Below are positions 47,965 through 57,027 of a stretch of DNA of 64,000 nt, in pieces. The stretch is from HK1 sp965202875 (GTDB lineage Bacteria; Pseudomonadota; Gammaproteobacteria; HK1): contig OZ241870.1 of NCBI GenBank assembly GCA_965202875.1, positions 3,534,001 through 3,598,000 of the forward strand. Direction: 5' to 3'. The notes below the pieces were generated by a model. It worked only from the letters and a program-made list of their open reading frames with translations, made no database searches and was not told the DNA's origin. The number at the start of each line of letters is the position of its first letter. Within the stretch, counting starts at the first letter, position 1. Made by a program: the position numbers and the translations under genes.

Positions 47965-48999
47965 ATGACCGGCAACTCCGAATCCGCCGGGGCGGTCGAA
48001 TCGTTGACGGGCTTCGACGATCGTCTCGCTCGCGAAATCGTCGAGGCCGCGATCGATCGCTACCTGGCGGCAGCCCGCGAACGCATCGCCCCTTTCGTCG
48101 ATGCTCATTTTTCGCTCCCCGGTGCGTATGACCTGCATCGGCGTGCGATCGGACGGGATTTGGCGCGCGCCCCGGCCAACGTGGTGTTCGCGGTTCCTCG
48201 GCTCGTGTTGCAGATCGGCTCCCGTTCGGCGCGGCGTGCGGGATGGGACGACTGTGGCGACCGGCTGGGCAAGTGGGAACGGAAACTCATCTTCGAGACC
48301 GACGTCGCCCGCGAGCTCGAATGGCTGATCCGCACCGAGCTGCTGCAATTGCCTTGTCGCGAAGAACACCCCCCGTACCGTGAAGCAACCCGCGATGCCT
48401 TCGCCGAGGCGGTGTTTGCCGATCCGCGCATAGAGGCCGCGAGCCGCGACGTTCTCGAGGTCATGGGGCGGCGAGCCGACGACCCCGGCTTTCGGGAAGA
48501 TTTTGAAAGCAAGCTCGCCGTCTACACCGGAAGCCGGGCCGCAGCGTCGGAAATCACCACCGCGATGTTCAGCGTGGCGGTAGGGGCGGGATTCAAGCAG
48601 ATGACGACCGGGGCGTTGAGCCTGGGACCCGTTCTCGCCGGAGCGATCACGCAACACGCCGCCATCGCGAGCTTCCCTCTCGGCACCGGCCTGGGCAGCA
48701 TCTGGTATGGCGCGTTTCCGGCGAGTGTGGGAGCGGCGACGACCGTCACCGTGACTGGCGGATTGGTACTTGCTCTCAGCCTGTTGTCGGCGTTCGCGGG
48801 CGTCCTCGCCGATCCGGCGCAGAGACGGATCGGCCTTCATCAACGGCGGCTGAAGAGACTGGTCGACGCCATCGGACATGATCTCGAAAGCGATCTCAAG
48901 GGAGAGGGCCCGGGGCGTTTCCGCGTTTGCGATCACTATGTCGCGCGCATCCTCGACCTCGCCGATCTGTTGCGCGCAACATGGCGCGCGCTAGGCTGA
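47965..48999 (+). CDS. DUF6635-type membrane-associated protein
   Basis: The 344-residue protein begins MTGNSESAGAVESLTGFDDR. It has FVDAHFSLPGAYDLHRRAIG, DLARAPANVVFAVPRLVLQI and later two hydrophobic stretches (VAVGAGFKQMTTGALSLGPV; TVTVTGGLVLALSLLSAFAG). This order matches what I recall of DUF6635. Function is unknown; membrane association is inferred from the hydrophobic segments. The frame runs upstream to 47845, but that part is Arg-rich and unlikely to be protein. It appears intact. Confidence 0.7.
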   Translation: MTGNSESAGAVESLTGFDDRLAREIVEAAIDRYLAAARERIAPFVDAHFSLPGAYDLHRRAIGRDLARAPANVVFAVPRLVLQIGSRSARRAGWDDCGDRLGKWERKLIFETDVARELEWLIRTELLQLPCREEHPPYREATRDAFAEAVFADPRIEAASRDVLEVMGRRADDPGFREDFESKLAVYTGSRAAASEITTAMFSVAVGAGFKQMTTGALSLGPVLAGAITQHAAIASFPLGTGLGSIWYGAFPASVGAATTVTVTGGLVLALSLLSAFAGVLADPAQRRIGLHQRRLKRLVDAIGHDLESDLKGEGPGRFRVCDHYVARILDLADLLRATWRALG

Positions 49000-49062
49000 C
49001 CGGTGCCGGCGCAGATGCCGCCTCCTCGGCTGCCCATGCCGGACCCGGTCCTTGTCCGTGGA

Positions 49063-49106
49063 GTCTTCGACAAGACGACGAAGATTGGTTCGCCAATCGG
49101 CGTTTG
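49063..49106. repeat. 44-bp dispersed repeat, copy 2
   Basis: GTCTTCGACAAGACGACGAA, then GATTGGTTCGCCAATCGGCG and TTTG, is the relative of 27521-27564. Here it lies 34 bp before the oxygenase start. The inner TTCGCCAATCGGCG is itself partly palindromic. Confidence 0.6.
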
Positions 49107-49139
49107 GTTCCGGCTGCGCCGGGTCAGGAGGTGGGAGAG

Positions 49140-49937
49140 ATGGCAGGCATCGGCGACGTCCTCGACCTGGACCGGTATCCGCTGGGCCGGCCGGCGAGCC
49201 CGAGGGGCAGGGCGCTGGTGGCGGAGTGCCGCGCCGCGCTCGACCGTGACGGCCTGTTCAACCTGGAGGGCCTGGTGCGGCCGGCGGCCGTCGCGCGTTG
49301 CGTGGCCGAGCTGAAGCCGCTGATGGCGACGCTCTCCTTCCGGCACGCCCGCTCGCACAACGTCTATTTCCAGGACCGCGTCGAGGGCGCGCCGAAGGGC
49401 CACCCGGCACTGCGCCGCTTCGAGACCGTGAACCGGACCCTCTGCGACGACCGGATGACCGGCGCCGCGGTCCACCGGATCTATGAATGGACGCCGCTTG
49501 CCGATTTCCTGGCCCGGGTCATGCGCAAGCCGCGGCTCTACCCGATGGACGACCCGCTGGCCCGCGCCAACGTCATGTCCTACCACGAGGGCGAAGCGCT
49601 CAACTGGCATTTCGACCGCTCGGAGTTCACCACCACCCTGTTGCTGCAAGCGCCGGACGCCGGCGGCGAGTTCCAGTACCGCAGCGACCTGCGCACGCCG
49701 GCCGATCCGAATCTCGACGGCGTGGCCAGGCTCCTGGACGGCCGCGACCCCGAAGTCCGCTCCCTGACGCTGGCGGCCGGCACGCTGAACGTGTTCAAGG
49801 GGAGGAACACGGCCCACCGGACCGCGCCCGTCATCGGCCCGCGCGAGCGCATGATTGCGGTCTTCTCCTACTACGAACGCCCCGGCGTCCTGTTCAGCGA
49901 AGAGGAGCGGGTCGGCTTCTACGGTCGTGCGGGGTGA
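49140..49937 (+). CDS. Fe(II)/2-oxoglutarate oxygenase, HalD/BesD-like
   Basis: The 265-residue protein carries the iron facial triad: HFD in EALNWHFDRSEFTTTLLLQA and the distal histidine in NVFKGRNTAHRTAPV, followed by the 2-oxoglutarate arginine in IGPRERMIAVFSYYERP. The overall layout resembles the HalD/BesD amino-acid halogenase/hydroxylase group. The carboxylate (HxD) is retained, so it should hydroxylate, not halogenate. The ATG at 49140 follows AGGAGGTGGGAGAG. A broken copy of its 3' end lies at 38668-38756. Confidence 0.85.
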   Translation: MAGIGDVLDLDRYPLGRPASPRGRALVAECRAALDRDGLFNLEGLVRPAAVARCVAELKPLMATLSFRHARSHNVYFQDRVEGAPKGHPALRRFETVNRTLCDDRMTGAAVHRIYEWTPLADFLARVMRKPRLYPMDDPLARANVMSYHEGEALNWHFDRSEFTTTLLLQAPDAGGEFQYRSDLRTPADPNLDGVARLLDGRDPEVRSLTLAAGTLNVFKGRNTAHRTAPVIGPRERMIAVFSYYERPGVLFSEEERVGFYGRAG

Positions 49938-49939
49938 GA

Positions 49940-50677
49940 TGCAGGTACGGAAGGGCGGCGCTGCCGCGCATGGTCGAGGCCGCCGCGCCGGCGCGACGTC
50001 TCGACGCCTACGTCGCCAACTACCTCAGGGAGGAGGTCGCGGCCGAAGGGCTGGTGCGCAACCTGCCGGCATTCTCCGGCTTTCTGAACGCCGCGGCGCT
50101 CTGCGACGGCGAGCTGGTCAACTTCTCCAACGTCGCCACGGACTGCGGCGTCTCCAGCCATACGGCGCGGGCGTACTTCGAGATTCTGGAGGACACGCTG
50201 CTGGGGCGGTGGCTGCCGGCCTTCCGCAAGCGCACCAAGCGCCGCGCCATCCGTGCGCCCAAGTTCTACTTCGCGGACGTAGGCATCGTGAACCGGCTGG
50301 CGCGGCGCGGCGTATTGGCGCCGGGCTCCGAGCTCTACGGCAAGGCGTTCGAGAACTGGGTGTTCCACGAGCTCTCGGCCTTCATCGCCTACCGGGAAGT
50401 GGCGGCCGAGCTGGCCTACTGGCGGCTGACCGGGGGGACGGGGGTGGATTTCGTGGTCGGCGACGGGCTCGTGGCGGTGGAGGCCAAGGCCGGCGCGCGC
50501 ATCGCCAATCGCCATCTGAGAGGGCTGCGCAGCTTCGCGCAGGACCATCCCGCGGTCGCTCGTCGCGTGCTGGTGTGCCTGGAACCGCGCCCAAGGCGCA
50601 CCGATGACGGCATCGACGTGCTGCCGGCCGGGGACTTCGTGGCCCAGCTTTGGCGGGGCGAGCTCGGCTTCGGTTGA
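49940..50677 (+). pseudogene. C-terminal fragment of an AAA_14/DUF4143 ATPase
   Basis: The frame gives RLDAYVANYLREEVAAEGLV, FSGFLNAAALCDGELVNFSN, DCGVSSHTARAYFEILEDTL, KFYFADVGIVNRLARRG and the nuclease-like GVDFVVGDGLVAVEAKAG. That is the DUF4143 C-terminus of a large ATPase family. The N-terminal P-loop AAA_14 half is missing at the oxygenase stop. In the 50678-50884 gap a further short piece (AAIADPRNEVFV, about 50770-50808) looks like a PIN-domain toxin scrap. Confidence 0.82.
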
Positions 50678-50884
50678 ATCCGCGGGTTCGGTCGAATCCG
50701 CCGGCGCCGCCTGTTGCGCCAGCCATGGAGCGGAGGTCCGCCGCGCCGGAGACGCCGCCCGCGCCAATTCGTCTAAGGCGCTCGTGCCGCCATCGCCGAC
50801 CCGCGCAACGAGGTCTTCGTCATACGCAATACGCTTCGGCGTACCTTCGGGTGCGGAAGCACCCCGACACCTTCTGCTTGACCT

Positions 50885-52129
50885 TGCTCATGCGTCTACG
50901 AGACGGTGCGCCTGGTCGAGCATCCGCGGCTGGCCATCGAGGGGGAGGTCCGCCCCCGCGCCAATGCCCGCGCGAAGTGCTCGCAGTGCGGACGTGCGGC
51001 ACCGGGCGACGACACGTTGCCGCCCCGGTGCTTCGCGTTCGTGCCGCTGTGGCACATTCCGGTGAGGTTGCGCTACGCGATGCGCCGGGTGGCGTGTGCG
51101 CGCTGCGGGGTGAAGGTCGAGTCCGTCCCGTGGGCGACGGGCAAGCACCGGGTGAGCGACGCCTGTGCCTGGTTCCTCGCCGGGTGGGCGAAGCGGTTGT
51201 CGTGGCAGGAGGTGGCCACGGGGTTCCACAGCTCGTGGGACACCGTCTACCGGTCGGTGCGCATGGCGGTCGAGTGGAGCCTGCCCCCGCGGGGGTAAGC
51301 GGGGGGCCTTGCGCACCGCGACCTCTCGGGCATCGAGGCGATTGGCATCGACGAGCTCGCCCGCCGGCGCGGGCACCGGTCCCTGACGCTGGTCTACCAG
51401 CTCGACCGCCACTGCAAGCGGCGGCTGTGGATTGGGCGTGAGCGCAAGGCCGAGACCCTGCACGGCTTCTTCGACGAGCTCGGTGCCGCCCGCAGCGCGG
51501 CGTTGCGCTTTGTGCTCGGACCTGTGGAAGCCGTACCTGAAGGGGGTGGCCGAGCGCGCCGGCCAGGCGGTGCGTGCTCGACCGCTTCCACATCATGAGC
51601 CACTTCTCCAAGGCCATCGACGAGGTGCGCGCGGCGCAGACGAGGAAGCTCGCCGCCGAGGGCAGGGCGCCGGTGCTCAAGCGCAGCCGCTGGCTGCTGC
51701 TCAAGCGTCCCGAGAACCTGACCGATGCGCAGTCCGAGCGGGTGCGGCGCAATCTGCGCACGGTGCGCGCCTGGCTGCTCGAGGAGGACTTCCGGGCGCT
51801 GTGGGAGTATGTCTCGCCGTACTGGGCGGGACGCTTCCGCCCGTCATCCCCGCGGAAGCGGGGACCGGTGGTGCACCCGCACGATGCGTTCGCGGCTCGA
51901 CCCGATGAAGAGGGTCGCGCGCATGATGCGCTCGCACCGGGGGCTGATCTTGAACTGGTTCCGCGCCCGGGGGGCGCTGTCCAACGGCATTGTGGAGGGG
52001 TTCAACGGCAAGGCGAGGGTGACCACCAGAAAAGCGTTCGGTCATCGGACCTGCGAGGCGCTGGAAATCGCGTTGTATCATACACTTGGCGACCTGCCCG
52101 AGCCGGAACCCACCCACAAATTCTGCTGA
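50885..52129 (+). pseudogene. ISL3-family transposase, broken by frameshifts and an inserted repeat
   Basis: Successive frames spell VRLVEHPRLAIEGEVRPRAN, two zinc-finger pairs (CSQCGR and CARCGVKV), LSGIEAIGIDELARRRGHRS, LDRFHIMSHFSKAIDEVRAA, then LDPMKRVARMMRSHRGLILN, SNGIVEGFNGKARVTTRKAF and the end LPEPEPTHKFC, all ISL3 features. Frame changes fall near 51295, 51520 and 51575. A hairpin repeat is inserted at about 51840. I could not define the element's terminal repeats. Confidence 0.85.
51843..51869. repeat. Short hairpin repeat inserted in the ISL3 transposase
   Basis: GTCATCCCCGCGGAAGCGGG resembles the CGTCATTCCCGCTTTCGCGG repeat at 27701. It separates YWAGRF from the expected LDRWC-type continuation (GDRWCTRTMRSRLDPMKR), so it looks like a REP-like insertion into a coding sequence. 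Confidence 0.6.
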
Positions 52130-52172
52130 CGAGGCCACATTTCCACCGCACGCCGCACGAGATCACGATCCG

Positions 52173-54592
52173 GTGAACAAGAAGGCCCTGAACGAAGCCG
52201 GGATCTGCGACAACTACGTCACCCCGGCAATTACCGGCGCGGGATGGGACGCCCATACGCAGATCCGCCGCGAGTACGGCTTCACGGCCGGCCGGGTCAT
52301 GGTCCGGGGCAAGGTGGCCGTGCGCGGGGAGAGGAAGCGGGCCGACTACCTCCTGCTCTACCGGCCGAACCTTCCGCTGGCGGTGGTGGAGGCGAAGGAC
52401 AACCGCCACCCGGTCGGCGGCGGGTTGCCGCAGGCCATCGGCTACGCGGAGGCCCTCGACGTGCCCTTTGTTCTCGTCGAACGGCGACGCCTTCCTGTTC
52501 CACGACCGCACCGGACGGTCCTCCCCGGTCGAGCGGCAGCTCGGCCTGGACGAGTTCCCCTCCCCGGAGGACCTGTGGCGGCGCTACCGGGCCTGGAAGG
52601 GGCTCGACGACGAATCCGGCCGGCTCGCCCTCCAGCCCTGTTACGAGGACCCCGGCGGCAAGGAGCTCCGCTACTACCAGCGCGCCGCCGTCCAGCGGGC
52701 GGTGGAGGCGGTCGCGCGGGGCCGGCGCCGGGTGCTGCTGGTCATGGCCACCGGCACGGGGAAGACCCTCACCGTCTTCCAGATCATCTGGCGGCTGTGG
52801 AAGGCGGGGAAGGTCCGGCGGGTGCTGTTCCTCGTGGACCGCAACATCCTCGCCGACCAGACCGTGACCAACGACTTCAAGCCCTTCGGCCCGGTGATGA
52901 CCAAGGTTCGGGACCGCCACATGGACCCGAGCTACGAGGTCTACCTGGCGCTCTACCAAGCGGTGAGCGGAAGCGAGGAAGAGAAGAACGTCTACCGGCA
53001 GTTCAGCCGCGGCTTCTTCGACTTGGTGGTCATCGACGAATGCCACCGGGGCAGCGCCCGCGAGGACAGCGCATGGCGGGAGATCCTCGACTACTTCGAG
53101 CCCGCCATCCAGCTCGGCCTGACCGCCACCCCGAAGGAGACCACCGAGGTCAGCACCCTCACCTACTTCGGCGAGCCGGTCTACACGTACTCCCTCAGGC
53201 AGGGGGTCGAGGACGGATTCCTCGCGCCCTGGAAGGTCGTGCGCATCGACCTCGACAAGGACTTGCAGGGCTGGCGGCCACCGGCGGGCATGATCGACGA
53301 CCTCGGCCGGGAGATCGAGGACCGCGTCTACAACCAGCGGGACATGGACCGGGCGCTGGTGCTGAACGAGCGCACCAGGAGGGTGGCCGGGAAGATCGTC
53401 GAATACCTCTCGGGAACCGACCCCTGGGGCAAGACCATCGTCTTCTGCGAGAACGTCGACCATGCGGAGCGGATGCGCTCGGCGCTCGTCAACGAGATGG
53501 CGAAGCGCCTGCCGGCGCAGATCGGCAGCCGTATGCCGACGCGGATCGGCAGCCGCCTGCCGGCACGGATCGGCGACCCCTCGAAGTGCGTCGTCCGCAT
53601 CACGGGCGACAACGACGAGGGCAAGCGGGCGCTCGACGACTTCATCCATCCCGAGCGGCGCTACCCGGTCATCGCCACCACCTCGAAGCTGCTGACGACC
53701 GGCGTGGACGCCAGGACCTGCAAGCTCATCGTGCTCGACCAGCGCATCGAGTCGATGATCGAGTTCAAGCAGATCGTGGGGCGCGGCACCCGCATCCACG
53801 AAGACGCGGGCAAGCTCTGGTTCACCGTCATGGACTTCAGGAAGGCCACCGAGCGCTTCGCCGATCCGGCCTTCGACGGGGAGCCGGTCGTCGTCTACGA
53901 GCCCGGCGGTGACGAAGCGCCCGTCCCGCCCGACGATGCGGAGGATGGAACGGGCGAGGGCGGGGACGACGAGGGCGATGGGGACCGGATCGGCGACCCC
54001 GACCCCGACGACCCGCCGCCGGGAGGCGCCACCAGGTACGTCATCAGCGGCGTCCCCGTCATGGTCGTCGCCGAGCGCGTCCAGTACTACGGCAACGACG
54101 GCCGGCTCATCACCGAATCGCTCACCGACTACACCCGGGAGGCGGTCAGGGGGAAGTACGCCACGCTTGCGGATTTCCTGCGGCGATGGGCCGGGAGCGA
54201 GCGGAAGGCGGCGGTGGTCGACGAGCTCCGCGAGCAAGGGGTGATGTTCGAGGAGCTGCAAAAGGGTCGGGAAGGACCTCGACGCCTTCGACCTCATCTG
54301 CCACGTGGTCTACGGCCGGCCCCCGCTCACCCGTCGCGAACGGGCCGAGAACGTGAAGAAGCGGGACGTGTTCGCCAGGTACGGCGCACAGGCCCGCGCC
54401 GTGCTCGACGCCCTGCTCGACAAGTACGCCGACGAAGGGCTGACCCCGGCCGAGGACCTTGGCGTCCTTCGCGTGCAACCGCTCTCCGGTCTCGGCACCC
54501 CGGTCGAGCTGGTCGGGCGCTTCGGCGGCAAGAAGGGGTACGTCGCCGCCGTCCGCGCGCTCGAAGCCGCCCTGTACGACAGCGCCGCGTAG
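52173..54592 (+). pseudogene. hsdR: hsdR, type I restriction subunit, nearly complete but with two frameshifts
   Basis: From GTG 52173 it reads MNKKALNEAGICDNYVTPAI, RADYLLLYRPNLPLAVVEAK (nuclease core), Walker A VMATGTGKTLTVF, box II VVIDECHRGSAREDSAW, LGLTATPKETTEVSTLTYFG, GRGTRIHEDAGKLWF (box VI) and a C-terminal helical region ending RALEAALYDSAA. Frame breaks occur near 52475 (before FSSNGDAFLFHD) and near 54265. An expanded RIGSRLPA repeat lies at about 53510-53577. HsdM and HsdS follow. Without repair or recoding the R subunit is inactive. Confidence 0.88.
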
Positions 54593-54622
54593 CGCACGGC
54601 AACGGCACGCGAGACCCGTTCC

Positions 54623-54646
54623 ATGTCCATGTCCATGTCCATGTCC
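54623..54646 (+). repeat. (ATGTCC)4 tandem hexamer at the hsdM start
   Basis: Four copies of ATGTCC give four consecutive in-frame start codons (MSMSMSMS). Gain or loss would not change frame but would change start-codon number and spacing from the weak upstream ribosome site. Confidence 0.8.
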
Positions 54647-56167
54647 ACCACCATCAAGTCCATCCAGGACATCATGCGCAAGGACGTCGGCGTCGATGGC
54701 GACGCCCAGCGCATCGGCCAGCTCGTCTGGCTGCTGTTCCTGAAGATCTGGGACGATCGCGAGCAGGAGCTGGCGCTTCTGGAAGACGACTTCGCGTCGC
54801 CGCTCGTCAACGTCTCCTGGACCGAGGGCGGAGAGAAGCGCAGCGCCGCGGACCTGCGCTGGAGCGCCTGGGCCGCCGACCCCGAAGGCGTCACCGGCGA
54901 CCGGCTGCTCGACTTCACCGACCACACCCTGTTCCCGGCCCTCAAGGGCCTGGAGGTCGGCCCTCCGCCGGGCGGGAAGAGTGCGCGGGCGAGAAAGGCC
55001 GCGCAGGCCCTGCACCGCCGCCGCCGGCTCGTGAAGGGCGTCTTCGAGGACGCCTACCAGTACATGAAGTCGGGCACCCTGTTGCGGCAGGTCGTCAACA
55101 AGATCCAGACCGGCGTCGACTTCAACGACGCCACCGGCCGGCACCTGTTCGGAGACCTCTACGAACGGATCCTCAAGGACCTCCAGGGAGCCGGAAACGC
55201 CGGCGAGTACTACACGCCCCGGGCCGTCACGCAGTTCGCGGTGGACATGATCGACCCCCGCCTCGGGGAATCCGTCCTCGACCCGGCCTGCGGCACGGGC
55301 GGCTTCCTCGCCTGCGCCATCGAGCACGTCCGCCGCCGGGACGTGCGGACCCCCGGGCAGGAGGCGCAGCTTCAGGCCAGCATCCGGGGGGTGGAGAAGA
55401 AGCCCCTGCCCCATCTGCTGTGCGCGACCAACATGATCGTGCACGGCATCGACGTGCCGGCCGGGATCGTCCACGGCAACACCCTGTCGCGCCCCCTCCG
55501 GGACCTCACCATGCGGGATCGCGTGGACGTGGTGCTCACGAATCCGCCCTTCGGCGGCATGGAGGAGGACGGCATCGAGAACAACTTCCCGGCCGAATTC
55601 CGCACCCGGGAGACCGCGGACCTCTTCCTGGTCCTGATCGTCGAGCTCCTGAAGCCCGGCGGCCGGGCGGCGGTGGTCCTGCCCGACGGCACCCTGTTCG
55701 GCGAGGGGGTGAAGACCCGTCTGAAGGAACGGCTGCTGGCCGAATGCGATCTGCACACCATCGTGCGCCTGCCCAACGGCGTGTTCGCGCCCTACACCGG
55801 CATCCGGACCAACGTGCTGTTCTTCGAGAAGGGCAGGCCGACGTCGGAGATCTGGTACTACGAGCACCCCTACCCCGAGGGCTACAAGTCCTACTCCAAG
55901 ACCAAGCCGATGCGGATCGAGGAGTTCGAGCCCGAGAAGGCGTGGTGGCACCACCGCGTGGAGAACGAATTCGCGTGGAAGGTCGGCATCGACCGGATCC
56001 GGGAGCGCGGCTTCAACCTGGACCTCTCGAACCCGAACGCGCCGGGACACGCCCATGAAGACCCCGACGAATTGCTGGCGCGCTTCGAGAAGGAACGGGA
56101 CGCGGCGGCGGCCTTGCGGGAGCAGCTTCGGCAAGCGCTGGCGGAAGCGCTGGAACGCACGACATGA
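54623..56167 (+). CDS. hsdM: Type I restriction-modification methyltransferase subunit
   Basis: The 514-residue M subunit methylates adenine within the target chosen by HsdS. N-terminal helical domain: TTIKSIQDIMRKDVGVDGDA, LVWLLFLKIWDDREQELALL. SAM motif: VLDPACGTGGFLACAIEHV (about residue 218). Catalytic motif: VLTNPPFGGM. The C-terminus is intact and overlaps hsdS by ATGA. It could act as a methylase with the half-size HsdS even though HsdR is broken. Confidence 0.94.
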   Translation: MSMSMSMSTTIKSIQDIMRKDVGVDGDAQRIGQLVWLLFLKIWDDREQELALLEDDFASPLVNVSWTEGGEKRSAADLRWSAWAADPEGVTGDRLLDFTDHTLFPALKGLEVGPPPGGKSARARKAAQALHRRRRLVKGVFEDAYQYMKSGTLLRQVVNKIQTGVDFNDATGRHLFGDLYERILKDLQGAGNAGEYYTPRAVTQFAVDMIDPRLGESVLDPACGTGGFLACAIEHVRRRDVRTPGQEAQLQASIRGVEKKPLPHLLCATNMIVHGIDVPAGIVHGNTLSRPLRDLTMRDRVDVVLTNPPFGGMEEDGIENNFPAEFRTRETADLFLVLIVELLKPGGRAAVVLPDGTLFGEGVKTRLKERLLAECDLHTIVRLPNGVFAPYTGIRTNVLFFEKGRPTSEIWYYEHPYPEGYKSYSKTKPMRIEEFEPEKAWWHHRVENEFAWKVGIDRIRERGFNLDLSNPNAPGHAHEDPDELLARFEKERDAAAALREQLRQALAEALERTT

Positions 56168-57006
56168 CGCCCCGCGACTTCATCGCGCACTTCGACACCA
56201 TCGCGGAGGCGCCGAATGGTATTGCGCGGCTGCGGGAATTCGTGCTCAGGCTTGCGGTGCGGGGTCGTCTTGTTCCGCAGATCCCCGAGGTCGAGCCGGT
56301 AGAGCACCTGCTTCGCCAGTTGAAAACGGGGAGGAAGCGACTCCTGGAGGAAGGAGCCATCGCGAAGCCCCGGTATCCGTGTGGGGTGCGTGTCGCGCAA
56401 GAACCCTTCGAGATCCCTGCAACATGGACGTGGCTTCGCCTGGGTGACGTGGGAGCCGTCGTCGGAGGAGGCACCCCGAAAAGCGGTGAACGTTCATTTT
56501 GGGCAGACGGAGACGGTGTTCCCTGGCTGACCCCCGCGGATATGCGCTCCCAGGACTCCCGTTACCTCTCTCGCGGCAATCGTGACATTACTCAGGAAGG
56601 ACTCGAACGTTCCTCTGCGCAGTTGCTACCGGCGGGATCGGTTCTGTTTTCGAGTCGGGCACCTATCGGGCATGTGGGAATCGCGGCAAATCCTCTCAGC
56701 ACCAACCAAGGCTTCAAATCGTGCGTACCCTACATCGCGGATATGTCCGAATATCTGTACCTGTTTCTCAAACAGGCCGGTCCGGGGATTAACGAGCAAG
56801 CCACCGGTACGACCTTCAAGGAAGTGTCCGGCAAGGAGGTTGCACTCATTCCGATCCCGATTCCGCCCCTCGCCGAACAACACCGCATCGTCGCAAAAGC
56901 CGATGAACTCATGGATTTGCTCGATCGACTGGAAGAGACGCAGGAACGTCAGGGCGCGGCACAGAGTGCTTATGTTAATGCTGTTCTTCATTACATAAAA
57001 ACCTGA
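56164..57006 (+). CDS. hsdS: Half-length HsdS specificity subunit
   Basis: The 280-residue protein has an N-terminal conserved helix (FIAHFDTIAEAPNGIARLRE, FVLRLAVRGRLVPQ) and one target-recognition domain (WTWLRLGDVGAVVGGGTPKS to LLPAGSVLFSSRAPIGHVGI). The central repeat IPIPPLAEQHRIVAKADELM and LLDRLEETQERQ follow. A normal HsdS would continue with a second recognition domain. Here the frame ends at HYIKT just as GC content collapses into the DUF3644 gene. Half-size HsdS proteins can work as dimers recognising palindromic sites, so it may be active. Confidence 0.88.
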   Translation: MTPRDFIAHFDTIAEAPNGIARLREFVLRLAVRGRLVPQIPEVEPVEHLLRQLKTGRKRLLEEGAIAKPRYPCGVRVAQEPFEIPATWTWLRLGDVGAVVGGGTPKSGERSFWADGDGVPWLTPADMRSQDSRYLSRGNRDITQEGLERSSAQLLPAGSVLFSSRAPIGHVGIAANPLSTNQGFKSCVPYIADMSEYLYLFLKQAGPGINEQATGTTFKEVSGKEVALIPIPIPPLAEQHRIVAKADELMDLLDRLEETQERQGAAQSAYVNAVLHYIKT

Positions 57007-57027
57007 GAAAATATTTTAGAGAAAGAC

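Noticed and set aside
49140..49937. Amino-acid halogenase assignment
   Set aside because: The iron-binding carboxylate is present (HFD), whereas halogenases of this group have Gly or Ala there.
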